Shown: piece by piece, positions 25,589-35,039 of the stretch
How positions within the stretch are numbered: position 1 is the first letter of the stretch
How the letters are laid out: each line of letters begins with the position of its first letter
Assembly: GCF_015209595.1 (NCBI RefSeq)
Contig: NZ_JADEYS010000007.1
Coordinates: 124,001 to 188,000 of the forward strand
Direction: 5' to 3'
Length of the DNA stretch: 64,000 nucleotides
Origin: Pontibacterium sinense
GTDB lineage: Bacteria > Pseudomonadota > Gammaproteobacteria > Pseudomonadales > Balneatricaceae
Translations under genes and position numbers: made by a program
Notes under the pieces: generated by a model
The model's database searches: none
Seen by the model: only the letters and a program-made list of their open reading frames with translations
What the model was told of the DNA's origin: nothing

Positions 25589-26503
25589 TTATTCTGGGGT
25601 TCCGACCAGCAAAAACTCCAGCAGTGCTTTTTGAGCATGCAGTCGGTTTTCTGCTTCGTCGAAGACAACAGAGCGAGGATCATCCATCATCTCTGCGCTG
25701 ACTTCTTCGCCGCGATGAGCCGGTAGGCAGTGCATGAAAATAGCGTCTTTGTCAGCCAGGTCCATCAGCTCAGTGGTGACCTGATAACCAGCAAACGCTT
25801 CTTCGCGCTCTTTTTGTTCTTCTTCCTGACCCATGGATGCCCAGACATCGGTGACAACCAGGTGGCTGTCTTTCATCGCTTCTTCCAGTGTGCGGAAGAT
25901 GGAGATGCGGTCTTTGTTCTCTTCCAGCAGCTCGGCCATCGGTTCGAAACCTTCCGGGCAAGCAATGTTCAGATGGAAGTCGAACTGGCGGGCTGCATTA
26001 ATGTAGGAGTTGCACATGTTGTTGCCATCGCCCACCCAGGTAACAGTCTTACCCTGAATGCTGCCGCGGTGCTCACGATATGTCTGCATGTCAGCCAGTA
26101 GCTGGCATGGGTGATATTCGTTAGTCAGTGCGTTGATCACGGGCACAGAAGAGTTTTCTGCAAACTCCTCTACGATCTCGTGTCCATGGGTACGAATCAT
26201 CACCACATCGACCATACTGGAGATGACGCGGGCGCTATCGGAGATTGGCTCGCCGCGTCCCAGCTGTGTATCACGTGAGGATAAAAACATTGCATGGCCA
26301 CCAAACTGTGCCATACCTGCTTCAAAAGAGACGCGGGTACGGGTTGATGATTTTTCAAAAATCATCGACATCACACGGTTTTTCAGTGGCTCATACACTT
26401 CGCCATCGCGAAGGATGCGTTTCAGTTCAATTGCTCTGTTGATAACAGAGTCAAGCTCCGCAGGAGACAGGTCCCGCAGAGTCAAAAAATGTCTTATTTT
26501 CAT
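25589..26503 (-). CDS. argF: Ornithine carbamoyltransferase, anabolic
   Basis: 304 aa. It joins ornithine and carbamoyl phosphate to citrulline. Visible motifs are the carbamoyl-phosphate loop [10 protein letters not shown] (near residue 51), [11 protein letters not shown] (near 130), DVWASMGQE, and the ornithine-site [10 protein letters not shown] near 268. It follows argD by 35 bases and is probably in one operon with it. Confidence 0.97.
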   Translation of the reverse strand: MKIRHFLTLRDLSPAELDSVINRAIELKRILRDGEVYEPLKNRVMSMIFEKSSTRTRVSFEAGMAQFGGHAMFLSSRDTQLGRGEPISDSARVISSMVDVVMIRTHGHEIVEEFAENSSVPVINALTNEYHPCQLLADMQTYREHRGSIQGKTVTWVGDGNNMCNSYINAARQFDFHLNIACPEGFEPMAELLEENKDRISIFRTLEEAMKDSHLVVTDVWASMGQEEEQKEREEAFAGYQVTTELMDLADKDAIFMHCLPAHRGEEVSAEMMDDPRSVVFDEAENRLHAQKALLEFLLVGTPE

Positions 26504-26538
26504 TATGGGTTTCTCGCTGCGTCTGACGAGACCGCGTG

Positions 26539-27741
26539 TTAAACACGCGGCTTGGCACGATCGTCAGCAGAGTAGATCTTGATCAGTTTTGAAATGGTAT
26601 TAACCAGAAGGTCTGCTTCAGTGTCTGACATGATCAGTGGAGGCAGCATACGAACAATCTTGCCACCGCCGGTCACGTTCAGAAGAACACCCTTTACCTT
26701 GGATAGAACGGCCAGCTCTGTACCAGCTTCGCTCAGTTCAATCGCGATCATCAGGCCTGCACCACGTACTTCTTTTACGTAGTCTGCGCCAGCAAGCTGT
26801 TCGCGGAAGCCCTGTACGATGCGGTCGCCCAGTTCTTTAGCGCGCTCTGCCAGCCCTTCATTAGTGATTGTATCAACAACTGCCAGCGCAGCAGCGCAAG
26901 CCAGTGGGTTACCACCGAAGGTTGAACCGTGATTTCCAGGTGCAAGGATAGTTGCAGCCTTACCGCTTGCCAGACATGCACCGATAGGTACGCCGTTGCC
27001 CAAGCCTTTTGCGGTAGTGACTACGTCGGGCACGATGTTGTTTTGCTGGAACGCAAAGTATGTCCCCGTACGGCCGTTACCCGTCTGGACTTCGTCCAGC
27101 ATTAGCAGCCAGTCCTGTTCGTCACAGATATCACGCAGCTGATTCAGGTAATCGTCTGCCGGGATAGCGACACCGGATTCGCCCTGAATGGGTTCAACCA
27201 GAATAGCGACAACGTTCGGGTTGTTCGCTGCAATCGTGCGGACAGCTTCAACATCGTTGTAAGGCGCACGAACAAAACCTGCAACCAGTGGCTCGAAACC
27301 AGCCTGAGCAGAACGGTTGCCGGTTGCACTGAGTGTTGCCATTGTCCGGCCATGAAACGAGTTATCCATGACGATAATGGTTGGCAGATCAATGCCTTTC
27401 TCGTGACCGTATCGGCGTGCAATCTTGATGGCGGCTTCGTTTGCTTCAGCACCGGAGTTGCCAAAGAATACGTTGTCCATACCTGCAATGCGCGTCAGGC
27501 GTTCAGCCAGCTGCTCCTGCAGGGGAATAGAATAGAGGTTGGAAGTGTGCATCAGGCGGGCAGCTTGCTCGCTGATTGCGTGGGTAACCGCTGGGTGTGC
27601 GTGACCCAGACCGGTAACTGCGATGCCGCTCAGGGCGTCCAGATACTTGTTTCCATCCGTGTCATACAACCACGCGCCTTCACCGCGTTCAAAAGCAACT
27701 GAAAGCCGGTTGTAGGTTTTCATTACTGGCTCAAATGCCAT
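26539..27741 (-). CDS. argD: Acetylornithine aminotransferase
   Basis: 400 aa from the ATG at 27741 ([13 protein letters not shown]) behind GGAGAGG; the frame extends seven codons further. A fold-type I PLP enzyme: [14 protein letters not shown] for cofactor phosphate, [14 protein letters not shown] with the PLP-pyridine Asp, and [14 protein letters not shown] with the Schiff-base lysine. It makes N-acetylornithine in arginine synthesis, and may act on succinyldiaminopimelate. It precedes argF. The leader carries a terminator-like hairpin just after the predicted transcription start. Confidence 0.95.
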   Translation of the reverse strand: MAFEPVMKTYNRLSVAFERGEGAWLYDTDGNKYLDALSGIAVTGLGHAHPAVTHAISEQAARLMHTSNLYSIPLQEQLAERLTRIAGMDNVFFGNSGAEANEAAIKIARRYGHEKGIDLPTIIVMDNSFHGRTMATLSATGNRSAQAGFEPLVAGFVRAPYNDVEAVRTIAANNPNVVAILVEPIQGESGVAIPADDYLNQLRDICDEQDWLLMLDEVQTGNGRTGTYFAFQQNNIVPDVVTTAKGLGNGVPIGACLASGKAATILAPGNHGSTFGGNPLACAAALAVVDTITNEGLAERAKELGDRIVQGFREQLAGADYVKEVRGAGLMIAIELSEAGTELAVLSKVKGVLLNVTGGGKIVRMLPPLIMSDTEADLLVNTISKLIKIYSADDRAKPRV

Positions 27742-27760
27742 AATCCTCTCCATACAACGC

Positions 27761-27782
27761 AAAAAGGCAGCTAAGAGCTGCC
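27761..27782 (-). terminator. Terminator-like hairpin in the argD leader
   Basis: On the minus strand GGCAGCT, CTT, AGCTGCC, then five T. It starts about 7 bases after the transcription start predicted from the promoter at 27795-27823 and ends about 20 bases before the argD start codon. It could be an attenuator, a 5' mRNA-stabilising hairpin, or the end of a short leader RNA. Confidence 0.65.
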
Positions 27783-27794
27783 AATAAAAAGCAG

Positions 27795-27823
27795 ATTCTA
27801 TTGTGTGTCCAGCCTATTTTCAA
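27795..27823 (-). promoter_or_regulatory. Sigma70 promoter of argD-argF
   Basis: On the minus strand TTGAAA (27818-27823), exactly 17 bases, then TAGAAT (27795-27800). I looked for a full ARG box around it and saw only weak resemblance. Confidence 0.7.
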
Positions 27824-28009
27824 TAGTTGATTCCTGTATGTCAGAGATAATAAAAATCAATTTTTGGCTATTGATAAGTTTATTCTATCGTTCTGATTGA
27901 GAAATCTAAATATACATTAACAGAGTGATATGGTCGGATATGTGATAATATTTCTGCACGAGAAGGCAGCTGTCCATTGTCTTCAAAGTGTTAGCTGAAA
28001 GGTGCATGA

Positions 28010-28348
28010 ATGAGCGTTATTGATACCATTAAAGAGCAGATCGAAAGCAACGACATCCTGCTGTACATGAAAGGTACACCACGTTTCCCGCAGTGCGGTT
28101 TTTCTTCCCGCGCGTCTGAAGCGGTGATGGGCTGTGGTGAGCGTTTTGCGTTTGTAAATATTCTGGAAAATCCGGAAATTCGCGCAGAGCTGCCTAAGTA
28201 CGCAAACTGGCCAACCTTCCCGCAGTTGTGGGTTAAGGGTGAATTGGTAGGTGGATGTGACATCATCTGCGAAATGGGAGAATCCGGCGAACTGGCAGAA
28301 CTGATCAAAGAAGCGGCTGCCGCTTCTGGTGACGCTGAAGCCGAATAA
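28010..28348 (+). CDS. grxD: Monothiol glutaredoxin Grx4
   Basis: 112 aa with the CGFS active site in PRFPQCGFSSRA near residue 30 and the glutathione-binding WPTFPQLWVKGELVGGCDI. This class coordinates a 2Fe-2S cluster with glutathione and serves in Fe-S delivery and iron sensing rather than general thiol reduction. Divergent from argD and followed by its own terminator. Confidence 0.96.
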   Translation: MSVIDTIKEQIESNDILLYMKGTPRFPQCGFSSRASEAVMGCGERFAFVNILENPEIRAELPKYANWPTFPQLWVKGELVGGCDIICEMGESGELAELIKEAAAASGDAEAE

Positions 28349-28362
28349 AAAAGATCCGGATG

Positions 28363-28393
28363 AGAGGCTTGCAGATGCAAGTCTCTTTTCTAT
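28363..28393 (+). terminator. Terminator of grxD
   Basis: AGAGGCTTGC pairs with GCAAGTCTCT (one G-T pair) around AGAT and leads into TTTTCTATT. Confidence 0.85.
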
Positions 28394-28438
28394 TATGGAT
28401 ACTCTAAAACGAAATATACCCACTAACGGAGACATGCA

Positions 28439-29041
28439 ATGGGCGTACTCGTAGGTAAACAGGCACCAGACTTTACAGCACCAGCAGTACTGGGTAACGG
28501 TGAAATTGTTGATGCTTTCACTCTGTCTGAAGCAGCAAAAGGCAAGAAAGCGGTTGTATTCTTTTACCCGCTGGACTTCACTTTTGTTTGTCCTTCTGAA
28601 CTGCTGGCTTTCGATCATCGTATCGAAGAGTTCAAAAAGCGTAACGTAGAAGTGATCGGTGTTTCTATCGATTCTCACTTCTCTCACAACGCTTGGCGTA
28701 ACACGTCAGTAAACGAAGGCGGTATCGGTGCTGTTAACTACACACTGGTTGCAGATATGACTCATAGCATCTGCCAGTCTTACGATGTTGAATCCGAAGG
28801 CGGCGTTGCTTTCCGTGGTTCTTTCCTGATCGATGAAGACGGTCTGGTGCGTCACCAGGTTGTTAACGATCTGCCGCTGGGCCGTAACGTTGACGAAATG
28901 CTGCGTATGGTTGATGCGTTGGCATTCCACCAGGAGCACGGTGAAGTTTGCCCGGCTGGTTGGAACCAGGGTGATAAAGGTATGGTTGCTTCCCCTGAAG
29001 GTGTTGCATCTTACCTGACTGAAGAAGCTGATAATCTGTAA
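28439..29041 (+). CDS. Typical 2-Cys peroxiredoxin
   Basis: 200 aa of the AhpC/Prx1 subfamily. The peroxidatic Cys sits in FYPLDFTFVCPSEL (near residue 51), the resolving Cys in GEVCPAGW (near 171), and the conserved Thr and Arg of the active site are present. It reduces hydrogen peroxide and organic peroxides, taking electrons from thioredoxin or AhpF; no ahpF is adjacent. It lies between grxD and rnt and has a strong ribosome binding site and terminator. Confidence 0.93.
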   Translation: MGVLVGKQAPDFTAPAVLGNGEIVDAFTLSEAAKGKKAVVFFYPLDFTFVCPSELLAFDHRIEEFKKRNVEVIGVSIDSHFSHNAWRNTSVNEGGIGAVNYTLVADMTHSICQSYDVESEGGVAFRGSFLIDEDGLVRHQVVNDLPLGRNVDEMLRMVDALAFHQEHGEVCPAGWNQGDKGMVASPEGVASYLTEEADNL

Positions 29042-29061
29042 TTCAGTTTCAGATAGTCCAT

Positions 29062-29090
29062 AAAAAAACCCGCCATGTGCGGGTTTTTTT
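29062..29090. terminator. Terminator of the peroxiredoxin gene, likely bidirectional
   Basis: ACCCGC/GCGGGT around a 5-base loop, flanked by seven A and seven T, between convergent peroxiredoxin and rnt genes. Confidence 0.92.
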
Positions 29091-29119
29091 ATGTCTGCCT
29101 ATTTTTTGCAGGGCGGGGA

Positions 29120-29791
29120 TCAGATGGTGAACTCGTCACCGTAATCCTGTGCCGCCAATACCATGTCCCAGCCGCCAAGGTCTTTCCAGCGATTCACAAT
29201 GGAGCAGAACAGTTCAGCAGTTTTTAGTGTGTCGTACAGTGCTGAGTGAGCTTTTTTGCCATCAAACTCAATGTCAGCAACTTCGCAGGCTTTTGCCAAC
29301 ACGGTCTGGCCGTAGGCCAACCCGGATAGCGTGGCGGTATCAAAGCTTGAAAACGGATGGAAAGGGTTGCGCTTGATATCATTTCGTTCCGTTGCCGCGT
29401 TCACAAATCCCTGATCAAATGCAGAGTTGTGTCCGACCAGAATTGCGCGTTTACAATCGTGCGATTTGATCGATTTACGAATAGGGCGGAAAATGTTTTC
29501 TAATGCTTCCTGTTCGCTGATGGCACCACGGTCGGGATCGAATGGATCGATGCCCGTGAAATCCAATGCTGCACGTTCAAGGTTGGCACCTTCAAACGGC
29601 TCTACATGGGCTTCGTAGTACTTATCGACCATCAGGTAACCGTTTTCATCCATGGTCAAAGTGGCTGCTGCAATCTCCAGCAGAGCATCGGTATTGGCGT
29701 TAAAACCGGCGGTTTCAACATCAACTACAACCGGAAGAAAACCGCGAAAACGGCTTGCCATTGGGTGTTTGTACGAATCTTGACGGCTCAA
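29120..29791 (-). CDS. rnt: Ribonuclease T
   Basis: 223 aa, DEDDh 3'-5' exonuclease. Exo [11 protein letters not shown] (near 20-29); Exo [10 protein letters not shown]; Exo III: HSALYD with the catalytic His. RNase T trims the 3' ends of tRNA, 5S and 23S rRNA and the CCA end. Strong similarity to the E. coli protein throughout. The start is TTG at 29791 with AAGGGAA upstream; the next ATG (29761) would remove conserved residues and has no ribosome binding site. Confidence 0.95.
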   Translation of the reverse strand: MSRQDSYKHPMASRFRGFLPVVVDVETAGFNANTDALLEIAAATLTMDENGYLMVDKYYEAHVEPFEGANLERAALDFTGIDPFDPDRGAISEQEALENIFRPIRKSIKSHDCKRAILVGHNSAFDQGFVNAATERNDIKRNPFHPFSSFDTATLSGLAYGQTVLAKACEVADIEFDGKKAHSALYDTLKTAELFCSIVNRWKDLGGWDMVLAAQDYGDEFTI

Positions 29792-29928
29792 AGGATTCCC
29801 TTACTTTCTGAATTGCTCACATATTGCCCGCCATTCTACCAGCGATGTAATTTGATAGCTAAAGGTGTTGTTGTCAGAGCCGAAAGAGATAATATAACAA
29901 CAGATTTCCGAATGTTGCAGGTGTTGTC

Positions 29929-30783
29929 GTGTACTTAAAACTGGTTCCCATACTTTTGCTTTGGCTGGTCAGCACGCTTGTGCAGGCAGTGAGCTATCGG
30001 GCAACCATTGAAGAGTCCAACTGGGAGCTGGAGTCCTCCATCTTCGTCTGTCGTTTGTCTCATGTGATTCCTTCCTTTGGCAATGCGGTGTTTGAGCACG
30101 AAGCGGGTGAAAATGTTCACTTTCTGCTTGATCCGACTGAAAAAGGTCATTTTGCCAAAGGTGCGATGCTGGTATCTGAAGCCCCACCATGGCGGCCGGG
30201 TCTGATGACTCAGGCGATTGGCCCTGTAAAGGCGGTTAAGCAGGGGCAGTTGGATGTGAAAACAGGTTATGCCAAATCGATGCTGGCAGCCTTGCATAAG
30301 GGTTTGATGCCTACGTTTACCACTGAAACCTGGTACGGCACCCCGGAATACCTGCGTGTCTCGGTTTCTGCGGTCAATTTCCGTAACGCATACACTGACT
30401 ATGTAGGCTGTGTGGCGAAGTTGCTGCCGGTTAACTACCGTCAGGTGGCGCGAACGGCTGTACTGTTTCCGCCGGGAGAGTGGAGACTGTCTGATTCGAC
30501 GCGTGAGCGTCTGGACCTGATCATCCTTTATATAAAGAACGATAACAGCGTTCAGTCGGTGTATGTGGATGGGCACAGTGATGCCGCAGGTCGTCGTCTG
30601 GCTAACCGGGATTTGTCGAAAAAACGTGCTGAAGTCGTAAGTGAATACTTCGTCAAGCAAGGGCTTGAGGAGGGGATGGTCACCACCCGTTATCACGGTG
30701 AGCGATATCCAGTCGTACCCAATAACAACAAAGCAAATCGTGCGCGGAACCGACGTGTCACCATTCGTCTGGAAAAAGAGTAA
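29929..30783 (+). CDS. motY: MotY, sodium-driven flagellar motor T-ring protein
   Basis: 284 aa. A signal peptide (1-20, ending VQAVSYR) precedes a MotY-specific N-terminal domain, and the C-terminal third is an OmpA/MotB-type peptidoglycan-binding domain (VYVDGHSDAAGRRLANRDLS, RARNRRVTI). MotY with MotX forms the T ring that anchors the PomAB stator in polar Na+ flagella, and also occurs in pseudomonads. The start is GTG at 29929. Placed before argG, as in Pseudomonas. Confidence 0.88.
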   Translation: MYLKLVPILLLWLVSTLVQAVSYRATIEESNWELESSIFVCRLSHVIPSFGNAVFEHEAGENVHFLLDPTEKGHFAKGAMLVSEAPPWRPGLMTQAIGPVKAVKQGQLDVKTGYAKSMLAALHKGLMPTFTTETWYGTPEYLRVSVSAVNFRNAYTDYVGCVAKLLPVNYRQVARTAVLFPPGEWRLSDSTRERLDLIILYIKNDNSVQSVYVDGHSDAAGRRLANRDLSKKRAEVVSEYFVKQGLEEGMVTTRYHGERYPVVPNNNKANRARNRRVTIRLEKE

Positions 30784-30822
30784 AACTCGCGATATATGGT
30801 CTGCCATACGGTAGGCTTTTTC

Positions 30823-30831
30823 TGCTATAAT
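30823..30831 (+). promoter_or_regulatory. Extended -10 promoter of argG
   Basis: TGCTATAAT (extended -10) 70 bases before the argG start codon; no good -35 is seen, as is common for extended -10 promoters. Confidence 0.55.
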
Positions 30832-30900
30832 CCCGCCCCTGTTTCTTTTTGAACCCGGTCGCGTCCTGCGGCCGATGTTTGCACAAGTTGGAGCTTGAGA

Positions 30901-32127
30901 ATGTCCGAAATTAAGAAGGTTGTTCTAGCCTATTCCGGTGGTCTGGACACTTCCGTAATCGTCCGCTGGTTGCAGGATGAATACAACGCTGAGGTAGTCA
31001 CCTTTACTGCCGACCTGGGTCAGGGTGAAGAAGTTGAACCTGCACGTGCCAAAGCCGAAGCGCTGGGCGTAAAAGAGATCTACATTGAAGATCTGCGTGA
31101 AGAGTTTGTGCGTGATTTCGTATTCCCAATGTTCCGTGCAAATACCATCTATGAAGGTGAGTACCTGTTGGGTACGTCTATTGCACGTCCATTGATCGCT
31201 AAGCGTCTGATTGAGATTGCTAACGAAACAGGTGCTGATGCAATTTCTCACGGTGCGACGGGTAAGGGTAATGACCAGGTTCGTTTCGAGCTGGGCGCAT
31301 ACGCGCTGAAGCCGGGCGTTCATGTCATCGCACCGTGGCGTGAGTGGGATCTGACATCCCGTGAAACCCTGATGAAGTATTGTGAAGAGCACAATATTCC
31401 GGTTGATTTCGCTGGGAACAAGAAGAAGTCGCCATACTCGATGGATGCTAACCTGCTGCACATCTCTTATGAGGGTGACATTCTGGAAGATCCATGGGCA
31501 GAAGCTGAAGCTGATATGTGGCGCTGGTCTGTTTCGCCTGAACAGGCTCCGGACGAAGCAACCTATATGGATCTGACCTACGAAAAGGGTGACATTGTCG
31601 CAATCGATGGTAAAGCGATGAGCCCGGCGACTGTTCTGGAATATCTGAACAAGGTCGGTGGTGAGAACGGTATTGGTCGTCTGGATATCGTTGAGAACCG
31701 TTTTGTTGGTATGAAATCCCGCGGTTGTTACGAAACTCCAGGGGGTACTATCATGCTGCGTGCTCACCGTGCGATTGAGTCGATTACACTGGACCGTGAA
31801 GCCGCTCACCTGAAAGATGAGTTGATGCCACGCTACGCTAAGGTCATCTACAACGGTTTCTGGTGGTCAGAAGAGCGTAAGATGCTGCAGAAAATGATCG
31901 ATGAATCTCAGCAGGTGGTAAACGGTGATGTTCGCCTGAAGCTATACAAGGGTAATGTGATCGTTGTTGGTCGTCGTTCTGAAGATTCTCTGTTTGATGA
32001 GAGCATCGCAACGTTTGAAGATGATGCGGGTTCTTATGATCAGAAAGACGCTGCTGGTTTCATCAAGCTGAATGCGCTGCGTATGCGTATTGCTGCCAGC
32101 AAAGGTCGCGATCTGCTGGAAGATTAA
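30901..32127 (+). CDS. argG: Argininosuccinate synthase
   Basis: 408 aa. It ligates citrulline and aspartate with ATP. The N-terminal P-loop-like [13 protein letters not shown] is the PP-loop ATPase motif; [14 protein letters not shown] and [14 protein letters not shown] complete the active site. ATG at 30901 with GGAG upstream chosen over a TTG two codons before. Completes, with argF and argD, the arginine genes in this region, though they are separate transcripts. Confidence 0.97.
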   Translation: MSEIKKVVLAYSGGLDTSVIVRWLQDEYNAEVVTFTADLGQGEEVEPARAKAEALGVKEIYIEDLREEFVRDFVFPMFRANTIYEGEYLLGTSIARPLIAKRLIEIANETGADAISHGATGKGNDQVRFELGAYALKPGVHVIAPWREWDLTSRETLMKYCEEHNIPVDFAGNKKKSPYSMDANLLHISYEGDILEDPWAEAEADMWRWSVSPEQAPDEATYMDLTYEKGDIVAIDGKAMSPATVLEYLNKVGGENGIGRLDIVENRFVGMKSRGCYETPGGTIMLRAHRAIESITLDREAAHLKDELMPRYAKVIYNGFWWSEERKMLQKMIDESQQVVNGDVRLKLYKGNVIVVGRRSEDSLFDESIATFEDDAGSYDQKDAAGFIKLNALRMRIAASKGRDLLED

Positions 32128-32147
32128 GAGCTTTCTGGTCTGACCTG

Positions 32148-32182
32148 AAAAAGCCCTGCGTTAACAGCGCGGGGCTTTTTTG
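32148..32182 (+). terminator. Terminator of argG
   Basis: AAAAGCCCTGCG pairs with CGCGGGGCTTTT (one T-G pair) around a 7-base loop and ends in six T. Confidence 0.9.
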
Positions 32183-32259
32183 TTTCCGGGCGATGGTTCT
32201 TTTTGCCCGTGGCAGGAAAACTGTGCTACGTTTGTTTCTACCTAGTTGTGCAAAAGCCT

Positions 32260-33834
32260 ATGGAAATCAATTACTCAGGAAAGTCGGTTCTGATCGTCGA
32301 CAACAAGCTCTCTGAGCTTGGCGCGTTGCGACAAATCCTGGGTCAGCTAGGTGTGCAACGGATTCAGGTTGCCTCATCGGTCAACATGGCCTTGAGCCTG
32401 ATGCGGGTTGAGCAATACGATCTGTGTTTTGTTGATTACGACTTGGGGCGTGATGAAAAAAACGGCCTGCAGTTGTTGCATGAAGCAAATGCGGAGCAGT
32501 TGTTCAGCCACCGCAATCTATTCGTTTTGGTTGTCGACTCAGAACGTTCACATCTGTTATTTGGTTCCCTTGAGAACTCACCCGATACCTACATATCTAA
32601 ACCCTATGATCTGATGAGCTTACGGGCCCGCCTCGATAAAGTGATGCGGGTGAAGCATGTCACAGAGCCTGTGGATCGTTTGCTGGATGAACATAAGCTG
32701 GACAAGGCATTAAAAGCCTGTGATCAGCTAACCGATATGTTTCCGGGTCTTCATCTTTACCTGAGTCGCCTGAAAGGCATTGTCCTGCTGCAGCTTGAGC
32801 GTTATGCGGAAGCCGCAAAGTTGTTTGAGGGCCTGATAGAGCGGCGAGATCTGCCTTGGGCAGAGGTAGGGTTGGGATCAGCGTTCTTTCACTTGGGACG
32901 CTACGATGATGCGCTGCGCATGCTAAACCGAGTTGTGGACAACGAGCACCTGTGTGTTGAGGCGTTTTCTTGGCTGGGGCGGGCATACTGGGCGACAGGG
33001 GCGTTGCAGCAAGCGATCAGTTTAATGCGCAAAGCCGTAATGCTGCAACCAACTTCACCGCAGTTGCTACGTGAGTTGGCAGATCTGGCAGCCCAGGCGG
33101 AAGATTGGAAGATCGCAATCGATGCCTACCGTTCGGCTATTCGTTATGCCCGGAACTCCGTGTTTCAAGAACCTTCTGCATATTTTGGTTTGGCCCGAGC
33201 TCTGGCTCATCAGATGTCCAAAGCAGATCACCCGCAAGAGGCAGAAGAGGAAATTATCCGTCTGTTGGAAGACGTGGTGTTAGATCACCAGGGATACGAT
33301 GAGATCGGCTTACATGCCAAGCTCTGTGCGAGTGATATTTTTAAGCTAGGGAATGTGCCTGAGTTATCTGAACAGCGTTTGCGGGATGCATGGGCGATGT
33401 TTCAGCAGCTGGAGAAAGAGGTGCAGTGTATCTGGCTGGATTCCATCGTGGATGCCTCAAATGGTAGCGCTTTATCTTCTGAGGTGACTGAGTATAAAAA
33501 AGTGCTGGCGACGGTGATGGTGACCCTGCATTGGGGGAAAGCTAATCTTCGGGCCATGCTGTGTTTTAGAAAAGGCGAATTTGAGCAAGCATTTAAGTTA
33601 TTTGCTCAGGCACATGAAATGTTGCCGCGACATGCGGGGATTGCATTGAATATGGTGCAGGCCGGCATTGAGGTCGCACGAAGATCCCGTGGTAATATGG
33701 AAGCACTGCTGCGTTGTGATGCCGTATTGGCGAAAGTTCGCTTTGGTGAGCTATCTGCTCGCCAGCAGGCGCGTTACCGTACATTAGCGCAGCGTTGCGC
33801 TGAACTGGATCGTCAACTTCCTGAAACACTTTGA
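32260..33834 (+). CDS. Response regulator receiver fused to TPR repeats
   Basis: 524 aa from the ATG at 32260 (MEINYSGKSVLIV). Receiver domain about 7-125: LIVDN, phospho-Asp in CFVDYDLG near residue 58, and ISKPYD as the conserved Lys. Residues about 140-510 form TPR-like helical pairs (for example ERYAEAAKLFEGLIE, GRYDDALRMLNRVVD, GALQQAISLMRKAVM). No output enzyme or DNA-binding domain, so signalling would go through protein contacts. Similar receiver-TPR proteins occur in Pseudomonas and Vibrio but their roles are poorly known. No kinase gene is adjacent. Confidence 0.85.
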   Translation: MEINYSGKSVLIVDNKLSELGALRQILGQLGVQRIQVASSVNMALSLMRVEQYDLCFVDYDLGRDEKNGLQLLHEANAEQLFSHRNLFVLVVDSERSHLLFGSLENSPDTYISKPYDLMSLRARLDKVMRVKHVTEPVDRLLDEHKLDKALKACDQLTDMFPGLHLYLSRLKGIVLLQLERYAEAAKLFEGLIERRDLPWAEVGLGSAFFHLGRYDDALRMLNRVVDNEHLCVEAFSWLGRAYWATGALQQAISLMRKAVMLQPTSPQLLRELADLAAQAEDWKIAIDAYRSAIRYARNSVFQEPSAYFGLARALAHQMSKADHPQEAEEEIIRLLEDVVLDHQGYDEIGLHAKLCASDIFKLGNVPELSEQRLRDAWAMFQQLEKEVQCIWLDSIVDASNGSALSSEVTEYKKVLATVMVTLHWGKANLRAMLCFRKGEFEQAFKLFAQAHEMLPRHAGIALNMVQAGIEVARRSRGNMEALLRCDAVLAKVRFGELSARQQARYRTLAQRCAELDRQLPETL

Positions 33835-34001
33835 TGATAAACATCAGTCCATCGTTTATAACTACTTGATCTAAATCCGTATGATCGGTTGGGCTAATTG
33901 CATTCAGGCAATCAGGTAGCTAAAATCGCCGCCAGCCAGAATTTTATCCAGCGGGCGTTCTATCTGGCATCTCTTTGCCCAACTCTAAGCGTTGATAAGC
34001 T

Positions 34002-35039
34002 ATGAAAGCACATAAAATCCAGCAAGCTCCCATTCCTATGCGAAATGTAGGTCCGCTGAAAATCAGTGGTCCGGTTCTGGATGAAAAAGTTTCAGTCCCG
34101 CTGGCAACTTATGAAACCCCGTTGTGGCCGTCTGTAGGTCGTGGCGCGCGGGTATCTGCTCTGGTTGAAGATGGTATCAAAACCACGGTGATTGATGAGC
34201 GTATGACGCGTTCGATTCTGTTGGAAGCGGATGATGCGACAGCAGCAATGTTGGCTGTTGAGTCCATCAAGTCTCGTCGTGATGATCTGCAAGCGGTTGT
34301 GGCCACTTCCAGTCGCTTTGCCAAGCTGATTGAGATGAACAGCCAGATTGTGGCAAATCTGATCTATCTGCGTCTTGAGTTCACCACGGGTGATGCTTCC
34401 GGACACAATATGGTTACCAACGCTGCAGACAAGATTATTCCGTGGTTGCTGAGTGAATATCCGCAGCTGCGTTACTCTTCGATCTCTGGTAACTATTGTT
34501 CCGATAAAAAAGCCACCGCGGTTAACGGTATTCTGGGGCGTGGTAAATACGTTGTCAGTGAGATTCTGATCCCGCGTGATATCTGTGAACGTCGTCTGAA
34601 AACGACGCCAGAGAAAGTGGTTGATCTCAATATTAAGAAAAACCTGATTGGTACGATGATTGCCGGTGGTTTGCGCAGTGCGAACGCGCACTATGCCAAC
34701 ATGTTGCTGGCGTTTTATCTGGCGACCGGACAGGACGCTGCCAATATTATTGAAGGGTCACAAGGTATCGTGCACGCGGAAGTACGTGACGGTGATCTGT
34801 ATTTTTCCTGTACGTTACCAAACCTGATTGTAGGTTCTGTTGGTAACGGTAAAGGTCTGGATTTCGTAGAAGAAAATTTGCGGGCTTTGGGATGTAAAGA
34901 AGATCGTGAACCGGGTGCAAACTCCCGTCGTTTGGCTGCAATTTGTGCTGCTACGGTGTTGTGTGGCGAGCTGTCTCTGCTGGCTGCTCAGACCAACCCA
35001 GGTGAGTTGATGGAAGCTCACATTAAACTGGAACGCTAA
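34002..35039 (+). CDS. mvaA: HMG-CoA reductase
   Basis: 345 aa; reduces HMG-CoA to mevalonate, the committed step of the mevalonate pathway. Conserved parts are the catalytic Glu region ATYETPLWPSVGRG, cofactor-binding FTTGDASGHNMVTNA, the lysine motif NYCSDKKATAVN, and a C-terminal His in MEAHIKLER. Shorter than the about 430-residue class II enzymes. It heads a six-gene operon; its stop shares a base with the next start. Confidence 0.92.
   Translation: MKAHKIQQAPIPMRNVGPLKISGPVLDEKVSVPLATYETPLWPSVGRGARVSALVEDGIKTTVIDERMTRSILLEADDATAAMLAVESIKSRRDDLQAVVATSSRFAKLIEMNSQIVANLIYLRLEFTTGDASGHNMVTNAADKIIPWLLSEYPQLRYSSISGNYCSDKKATAVNGILGRGKYVVSEILIPRDICERRLKTTPEKVVDLNIKKNLIGTMIAGGLRSANAHYANMLLAFYLATGQDAANIIEGSQGIVHAEVRDGDLYFSCTLPNLIVGSVGNGKGLDFVEENLRALGCKEDREPGANSRRLAAICAATVLCGELSLLAAQTNPGELMEAHIKLER

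Noticed and set aside
27783-27900. ARG box for ArgR in the argD promoter
   Set aside because: Several AT-rich partial matches to TGAAT/ATTCA were seen, but none fits both halves with the right spacing.
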